Assembly (NCBI GenBank): GCA_051453625.1 | Contig: JBOZIK010000001.1 | Coordinates: 204,124,786 to 204,188,785, forward strand | Direction of reading: 5' to 3' | From: Welwitschia mirabilis | Taxonomy: Eukaryota > Gnetophyta > Gnetopsida > Welwitschiales | DNA: 64,000 nucleotides | Shown here: one piece after another, positions 57,621-64,000 of the stretch | How the letters are laid out: the number at the start of each line of letters is the position of its first letter | Position numbering within the stretch: the stretch's first letter is position 1 | Notes under the pieces: model-generated | Told to the model about the DNA's origin: nothing | The model's input: the letters and a program-made list of their open reading frames with translations, nothing else | Databases searched by the model: none | Program-made: the position numbers and the translations under genes

Positions 57621-58479
57621 AGAATAATTTCAGCAAAATAAAAAGCACTATATGATACTTTAAGTACACATAGTCATAGTGTTAGGTGTTACATAAAGAT
57701 AACACTACACTAATCATTAAGTATAGCTAGTGTTACAAACTCATATTATTATTTTTTAAATTAAATTTTTTATATGAGTTAAAGCCAACTTTTAAAGTGT
57801 TAAGAACGAAGGTTAATAATAGTACTCAAGTACTTTTTAACATTTTTCAGAAGTGTAATGTTTCAACATCAATCCAATTAGGAATAAGAAGAATACTATT
57901 ATTGAGTTTAGGATCCTATGTCACATTAACATGTTGAATATGTAATACGTAAAATAGAAATACAATATATAAATTTAATGACCTTTAATTTCTTAAGGTC
58001 ATTAATGTTTAAGCTAGAGTAATGCTTTGATAGAGTACTTATTAGTAGTTGATGAAGATTACCTAGTAATGGTAATTGATGAAAATGATAGGGTTGTTAA
58101 TAAATTTTATTTTCAATTTCGTACATAGTATTCAATTTGTGATGCATAATAGAATTTACCACTCATTAAAAGAATAGGATACGCATAAATTTAACATAAA
58201 GTTTAGATTAATGCAAAGTTCATAAAAAGTAAAGAAAAATAAAAAAAATGAATTTTACCAAGGATAAAAGTGATGCTTATTGATTATAGATATGATAAAA
58301 CATGCATGAATAATTACAAAATGCATATTTCAGTATTAGATTAGAGATTATATATATTATCATAAGAAATGTACAGCAATGTAATTCTTCTTATGTACCT
58401 AATTTATAATAAATTACAAGTTTTGATTAATAAACATGTAAGAATTAAATAATTGGAAACAAAAACATTATAGTACCCT
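57621..58479. other. AT-rich stretch, nothing recognised
   Basis: No frame, repeat partner or element end seen. Confidence 0.4.
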
Positions 58480-58678
58480 TCATCAATTGATAAGCTAGAT
58501 TAATAAAAGGTTTTATCTTGCAATATTGTACCTTATTCTTAGTTTCCTTTATAAGATGGTACTTTATCTTAATGATAATAGTGAATGTATAGCAATAATT
58601 GAAAAACTTATAAAATTTACATTTGTCATTTTTTACATACTTGATAGCCCCTTTCCAAACTATATCTTTTAGAGCCAT
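58480..58678 (-). pseudogene. Possible BED-type zinc finger remnant of a hAT transposase
   Basis: The minus-strand frame from 58678 reads MALKDIVWKGAIKYVKND, then KCKFYKFFNYCYTF and IKIKYHLIKE, then NKVQYCKIKPF. The order W, C-x2-C (here C-x2-Y), K-x-F, I-K-x-H-L and a late C fits the BED finger found at the N-terminus of hAT transposases, with one Cys changed by a G-to-A-type step. No DUF659 or dimerisation domain can be read downstream. The call could be chance resemblance. Confidence 0.35.
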
Positions 58679-58679
58679 A

Positions 58680-60829
58680 AGAAATTAAGGGAAAAAAAAC
58701 AAATTTAATTTTAGACTAGTAAACAATATAAAAAAAGAGATTAGGGAAAAAAAGAGATTAAAAAACCTATTTATTAATTATAGAAGAACTAATTTAATGA
58801 TTTTATTATGCATATTATTTCTATTTTTCTCATAAAAATTATTATTACTTATTACAAAAAAATTTACAAATTTATTGTCAGTTGTAACTAAGATGAAATA
58901 AGCCTCTTACATTTTTATTAAAAAATATCAAAGTTATGTAAAATTTCAATGAATTTGAATGCTATAAGTTTATGTTCATTTTTATTTTCAATAATATATT
59001 CTCCTTATTTATTTATATTAATATTTTTTATTTTGAAATTTTTTATATTCTTTATTATTTAGTTCATTTAAATGTAATAATTTTATTCAAATTTAATAAA
59101 AATGTAAAAACAAAAATGGAAGGATGATAAGAATAACATGAAAAAAATCAAAAGGTTAATTTTGAACTTGGGTTTTGGTCTATAGTGAAAAGATAATAGT
59201 TATGTAAGATATCATATGATTTCATTAATAATAATATGATACCACTATTTCTAAGCTAGTCATAATAACATTACCATACTTTTCATTTTATTAATCCTAA
59301 AATAACCTTTTCTATGTATAAAATTAAAGCTAAAGATAATTTCAAACATAAAACTTCTTAGCTATTATAATGGAATGCCAACTTAAATCTAAGACAACAC
59401 TATGCTATAAAGAAAATTATATCTTATAACTTGTCATTTGAAAAAGAGAAAATAATAAAGTATAAAAGTAAATAAAAATAAAATAAATATCTCTAAAGTA
59501 GAATATTTCAACTTTCAGTATATTTGTGATGAAGGAGAAGCCACTGTTTTAGCCTACTTCACTTTCATCTGAAGGGAATTCTTAATGTTAAAAGCCATAT
59601 TTGACCTATACATCTTTATGAAATCACTTATTTATCCTGACACTTCTCTTCCTCTCCTTTATAGTCTTCATCATTAGCTACACCACTATCTTTTATGACA
59701 GATTTAAAAATGTTGCTATCAACATATGGCTATTCTATGCATTTATCACAATCTAATGATTAATACTCTTGAACTGATCATTAGTTAGAAATGACAAGCA
59801 AATATAGGACGTAATGAAATAAGTAAAATCTCTAAAGTGAAATATAATTTTATAGTTTATTCAAAAAACACAACTTCTAACATGATCTTGATATTGTAAA
59901 AAATCATATTTCTCTTAGAAATTTTTTAATTCCTTTAGATATGTCACCATTATTTTTATGTAAGTTAGGATACTAATCTTGATCTAATGTTTGTGCAAGA
60001 ATTATTATAGAGGAATGGACATTGAATTTTAATATGATTGCATTACACTAGCTTTATTGTTATTCTCTACATAAACATGATTATTGATTATGATAGGTAT
60101 CTTTTTTCATAATTTCTTTTTGTCATTTTATGTATTTTTGTCTTCTTTTAATGATGAATAAAAATTTGTATTTAACATTTAACACATAGACGTAATACTG
60201 ATATTAAGTATCTACTCATTGACTACTGGTAAATGGTTTCTTCAGACATGTTTTTCATCAATTAATTAAGTTCTTACACTATATGATTAGGCATTTCCTA
60301 TGCTATTATATTAAATAGTGTAGTAACATGTTGAAGAGCTGCAACGTTTATGTTATACATAAACATAAAAAATAGTGATTTTATTATAAATTTAATGCTA
60401 ATGAAGTAGAAAAATAATGAACAAGTTTAAGTTATAGCTTTTTGATTGTTGTTATATCTATTATAATTATATACATTCAAAGAGTTTGATATGTGAGTAG
60501 TTTTTCTTAGAAGTCTTTAGCTCTCACGATGTTCTTTGCCTTTTACGATATAGAGCTCATTGGTGTTTCATCTTGGAATTCATTTTGCTATACTCTTCTT
60601 TGGATTCCAAAGATCTTGTAGTGAAGATAATCTCGTGATAACACTTTAAAGGAAAAACACAAATATATATAGACATATATAGGTTTATTTACTAATATAT
60701 GTATTTAACCTAGTTATTATTTGTAACTATATGAATTAAATAAAAATAACAACCAAAATAAATAATGACATTAAAAAAAGAAGAAAATTATGATGAGTTT
60801 TTTTCCTCCTTAAAAGCATAAGGTAAAGT
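58680..60829. other. AT-rich stretch, nothing recognised
   Basis: No element ends or domains seen. 59500-59790 and 60480-60650 are less AT-rich than the rest and have no sister copy in the window. Confidence 0.4.
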
Positions 60830-61265
60830 TTACAACTTTCTTATTTAATTTTATAAGTTTATTATTTAATTTACTAAACTCATTATTTAAGTTCAAAATT
60901 TTTATTTTAATTTTATAAGTTTTTTATTTAAATTTATTGGTTAAATTATTAATTTTATAAGTGTTATATTTAATTTTATAAGCTTATTTTTAATATTATA
61001 CACTTGTTATTTACTTTTATAAGTTTGAATTTTTTTTAATTTTATAAGTTTTTTGCTTTTATAAGTTTATAACTCTTTTAATTCTATAAGGTTATAAATT
61101 TTTTAATTTTATAAGTTTATATAATTAATATTTACTTTTAAGTTTTTTTATTTTTATAAGTTTATAAGATTTTTAATTTTATAAGTTTAAAATTTTTATA
61201 AGCCTATAAGTTTTTTAATGGTACAAGTTTATTAGTTTTTTAATTTGATAAATTTTGAATGTATA
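60830..61265. repeat. Low-complexity array of ttttataagttt-type units
   Basis: More than fifteen short units of the type tttaattttataagttt(at), with variable spacing of about 15-35 bases. A looser version recurs at 63500-63960 (ttttataaaatt). Confidence 0.8.
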
Positions 61266-61375
61266 TTAAATCATAATATTATAAATTTATAATGCATATA
61301 AATATAAGGACATTAGTATTACATTACTTAAAATGAAGTAAATGGAAAAATAGTAAAGAATTCTAAGAATGTTAA

Positions 61376-61640
61376 TCACTGCTTACCAGAGTGATCTAGA
61401 GGTCTAAATTTCAAACCTCAGCAGTGGCAGGAAATAAAAATGGAATAGATTCCATAAAGCCATTCCATAAAGCCCAGGTGCTAGTAGGCATTTGTATGGC
61501 ATAAAATTATCTACCTGCTATCGGTGGAGAATACAAATGGCGTAGATTTCGTAAGCTAAAGCACCATTAGGAATTTATGTAGTGCAAAATTACCTTACTG
61601 CTATTGCTTTCAAANNNNNNNNNNGAAAAAAAAGAAATTT
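61376..61640 (+). mobile_element. tRNA-derived SINE, copy 3
   Basis: Same family as 8604 and 19031, here on the plus strand: tcactgcttaccagagtg, then the box-B-like ttcaaacctc, the two repeated body units and an A-rich end (with a 10-N run at 61615-61624). About 20 bases between the box-A and box-B areas are missing relative to copy 1, and the copy has a second short duplication (aagccattccataaagccca). taagaatgttaa (left) and taagaattaa (right) may be the target-site duplication. Confidence 0.82.
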
Positions 61641-61758
61641 TAAGAATTAACATTTCAAATCAATAATTTCTATTTTTAAGCATTCTTACAGAGTCATTAC
61701 TTGCAATTTAAAAAGAAACATATAAATATAAACCTAGTAGCCTACTAATGTTTCTTTT

Positions 61759-62958
61759 TGATGCAACCAAAAGAAAGCTACTATAGAGTCATATAATTGA
61801 GTAAACATAATAGATAGATATTAAAAGGATTTATTAATTCTAAACATCAAAATCCATTAGAATAAAAGATGTGAAATGCAAATTAATTCCCAGTCCCTTG
61901 CCAAACTAGTGAAAACAAGTAAGTAATGCCTCTCAATTAAATTTTTATTTTAATTTATACATGACCTTTCTTCAAAAAGAAGTAATTAAATCCTAAATGC
62001 AGTAAACCTAGACATCTCATTATAATTTATAGAGAATCGCTTAGACTTCCCTTCACATCCTTTCTAGATAATAATTACAATAAGGTGGAGTTATAATAGA
62101 AGAGGCTTACATCCTTTATAACATTTTCTTTGAGACCCTACACTCCTATATCATCTACTAATTTTGAGACCCATATGAAATGGATGCTCTTGTATCAAAT
62201 GGCCTCTCTTAAAAATGAGTTCATCCTCGAGCAAAAGAAGTCATACTACACTGATAGCATGATTGGACAAATGGAGGAAAGATTTTCTTGTAAACCACTA
62301 GATCCTTTACCTCATACTAGATCCTTTTCATTCATCTATCTTCCATGACCTTCATATTAATAGATACAAGATAAATTTACACTTTTATAACCTTCTTCTT
62401 TATCATTTTTCTGAGCTACAAAAGTTTACTTTCTTCATAATATGTTTTTTTTCCTTTAATAAGTAGATCTTCCTCACTTGGCTTTCTTCTATAGGAATTT
62501 TTTTGACTCTAATGCCATTTGATGTAGCCAAAAGAAAGCTACTATAGAGTCATGTAGTAGATCAAACATAATAGAGAGATATTAAAAGATTTTGTTAATT
62601 ATAAACATCAAAATCCATTAGAATAAAAGATGTGAAATACAAAGTGGTTCTCAGTCCATTACCAAACTGGGGAAAATGAGTAGGTAACTCCTTTTCATGA
62701 ATCTTTTATTTTAATTTATACATGATCTTTCTTCATAAACAACTAAAAAAACCCTAAATTTAATGGTCTTAAACATCTTTCTATACTTTGTAGAGAGCCT
62801 CTTAGAATTCTCTTTGCCTTCTTTATAGATAATAATTACAATAAAGAGAAGTTATAATAGAATAGTCTTACATCCTTTACAACATTTTTTTAAGACCATA
62901 CAACTTCTATATTATCTACTAATTTTAAGAATCATTTGAAATGGATGCTCTTATGTCA
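61759..62958 (-). mobile_element. TRIM (terminal-repeat retrotransposon in miniature), structurally complete
   Basis: Two direct repeats of 439 bases each (61759-62197 and 62520-62958) flank 322 bases. Both begin TGATG(C/T)A(A/G)CCAAAAG and end in CA. The flanking CTTTT at 61754-61758 and at 62959-62963 is a perfect 5-bp target-site duplication. On the minus strand a primer site follows the right LTR and a purine stretch (ttaagagagg) precedes the left LTR. There is no coding capacity; the frame 62130-62348 crosses the LTR border and is not a gene. The LTRs differ from each other clearly, so the insertion is not recent. Confidence 0.9.
62505..62517 (-). other. Primer binding site of the TRIM
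   Basis: On the minus strand TGGCATTAGAGTC follows the LTR end after two bases. It is the initiator-Met type (TGGTATCAGAGCC) with only C/T exchanges. Confidence 0.8.
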
Positions 62959-62974
62959 CTTTTCCTATGATCTA

Positions 62975-63505
62975 TATTCTATATAAGCTTTCATGTGATT
63001 TTAATTCCTCTTAATTCATTTCTGTGATCTTGTTAATGATGATAATATTTCTAGCCCTTTATTTTTACCATTGTAAAGTTTTTTTTTCAACTTTTATAGC
63101 TTGGTAACCATTAAATTTTGCATCCTTTTGTCTACCTCTTCTTTATAGTCTTTATAGTTTTCTTAGACATTATTTTATAGGGTGAATTTAGTAATGCATA
63201 AAGATAGAAGAATGTTAATAGCACATTGATCAAAATAAAATAAAAAATTGATTAAGCATTATATATATATATAAAATATTTATTTTTTGTGTAGACTTTG
63301 ATGTGATTTCAATTCCTCTTCTTTATTTCTTTAATATTATTGATGATGGTAACATTTATAGCCTTTTATTTCCACTTTTGTAGAGTCCCTTACTCAACTT
63401 CTATAGTAAGCATTAAATTTCAAATCCTCCTCTTGAGATATTCTTTGTAGCTTTTGTATTTTCCTAGGTCTTCTTTCATATGATGAATTTAGCCCTATTT
63501 ATTTT
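62975..63505. repeat. Direct duplication with a spacing of about 305 bases
   Basis: About 62982-63192 and 63288-63500 share landmarks in order: catgtgatttnaattcctctt, gatgatg(a/g)taa, agccttttattt, ttcaacttttatag, accattaaattt and atgaatttag. Their divergence is high. The element type is unknown; the stretch between them is AT-rich. Confidence 0.7.
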
Positions 63506-64000
63506 ATTTTTTAATTTTATATAACTAATTTCTAAATGAAATAGTTTTAAATTTTTTATCTAAATAATAAAATTTTTAATTATTTCTTCTATAAAATAGT
63601 TTTTTCTTTTTTAAAGTAATAAGGTTTGTATTGGCACATTAGATTTTTTTTATTTTATAAAAATGTCTTTTATATTTTTAATTAAGCTATTTTTTTCAAT
63701 TAGACCCATTTGGTATTTTTTTAAAGTTTTATAAAATAGTGTTTTATTATTCATTAAATACTAAACTTTCTTAAAAACTATTTCTTGGCCTCATTTAATA
63801 GCTTTTTTTAATTTTATAAAATTGTATCTTATTTTTTAATTAACTAATAAACTTTTTATTCATTTCATTTGATAAGTTTTTTTCATTTTATAAAATTATT
63901 TTTAGTTTTTAATTAAATAATAAAATTTTTTATTTATATTAAAATAAAAATAAAAAACATAGTACAATTTGAAATATTATACTTGGGAGATATTTCTTTT
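63506..64000. other. AT-rich low-complexity end of the window
   Basis: Short ttttataaaatt- and taattaaat-type units without other content. Confidence 0.6.

Noticed and set aside
62130-62348. Plus-strand frame of 72 codons
   Set aside because: Runs across the LTR border of the TRIM, antisense to the element.

Overview
The window is nuclear DNA from a plant, almost certainly an angiosperm. It is very AT-rich and, as far as I can read it, made of transposable-element remains. The evidence is Ty1/copia, Ty3/gypsy (one Athila-like, one Tekay/Del-type chromovirus) and L1-type LINE proteins with plant-type organisation, tRNA-primed LTR elements and a tRNA-derived SINE. I find no credible host gene, no tRNA or rRNA gene and no CRISPR. 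The species cannot be named from the sequence.

Layout. 1-3.9 kb: a Copia LTR (+), a Copia gag (-) and a second copy of the same LTR (-), so the LTRs face each other. 3.9-7.1 kb: a decayed minus-strand Copia gag-pol cut by that second LTR. 7.4-18.4 kb: an Athila-like element with a roughly 2.9-kb 5' LTR, gag, protease, RT-RNase H, integrase and a long post-integrase region. 18.4-42.1 kb: a Tekay-type element, itself hit by a non-autonomous LTR element at 20.0-24.0 kb and by a LINE block at 28.8-38.5 kb; its right end holds a partly duplicated LTR followed by a primer site. 42.1-53.4 kb: Athila LTR, short internal remnant and a second Athila LTR, the last one split by a Sirevirus-like Copia that carries gag but no visible pol (45.8-51.2 kb). 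53.4-64 kb: AT-rich DNA with minisatellites, a possible BED-finger remnant, a SINE and a structurally complete 1.2-kb TRIM.

Relative order from nesting: Athila-like is oldest; Tekay lies in its middle LTR; the LINE, the non-autonomous element and one SINE lie in Tekay; the Sirevirus-like element lies in the last Athila LTR. Nearly every reading frame is broken, and many breaks fall where the family has Gln or Trp, as expected from C-to-T decay of methylated DNA. Nothing here looks able to move by itself.

Assembly caution. The three 100-N gaps (23588, 33867, 48874) each have related sequence on both sides. The first is probably an unmerged overlap; the other two join diverged copies, so order and copy number there are unsafe. 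Shorter N runs are at 24962, 30135, 48595 and 61615. Most boundaries were read by eye and are good to tens of bases; those with a target-site duplication or PBS are better.
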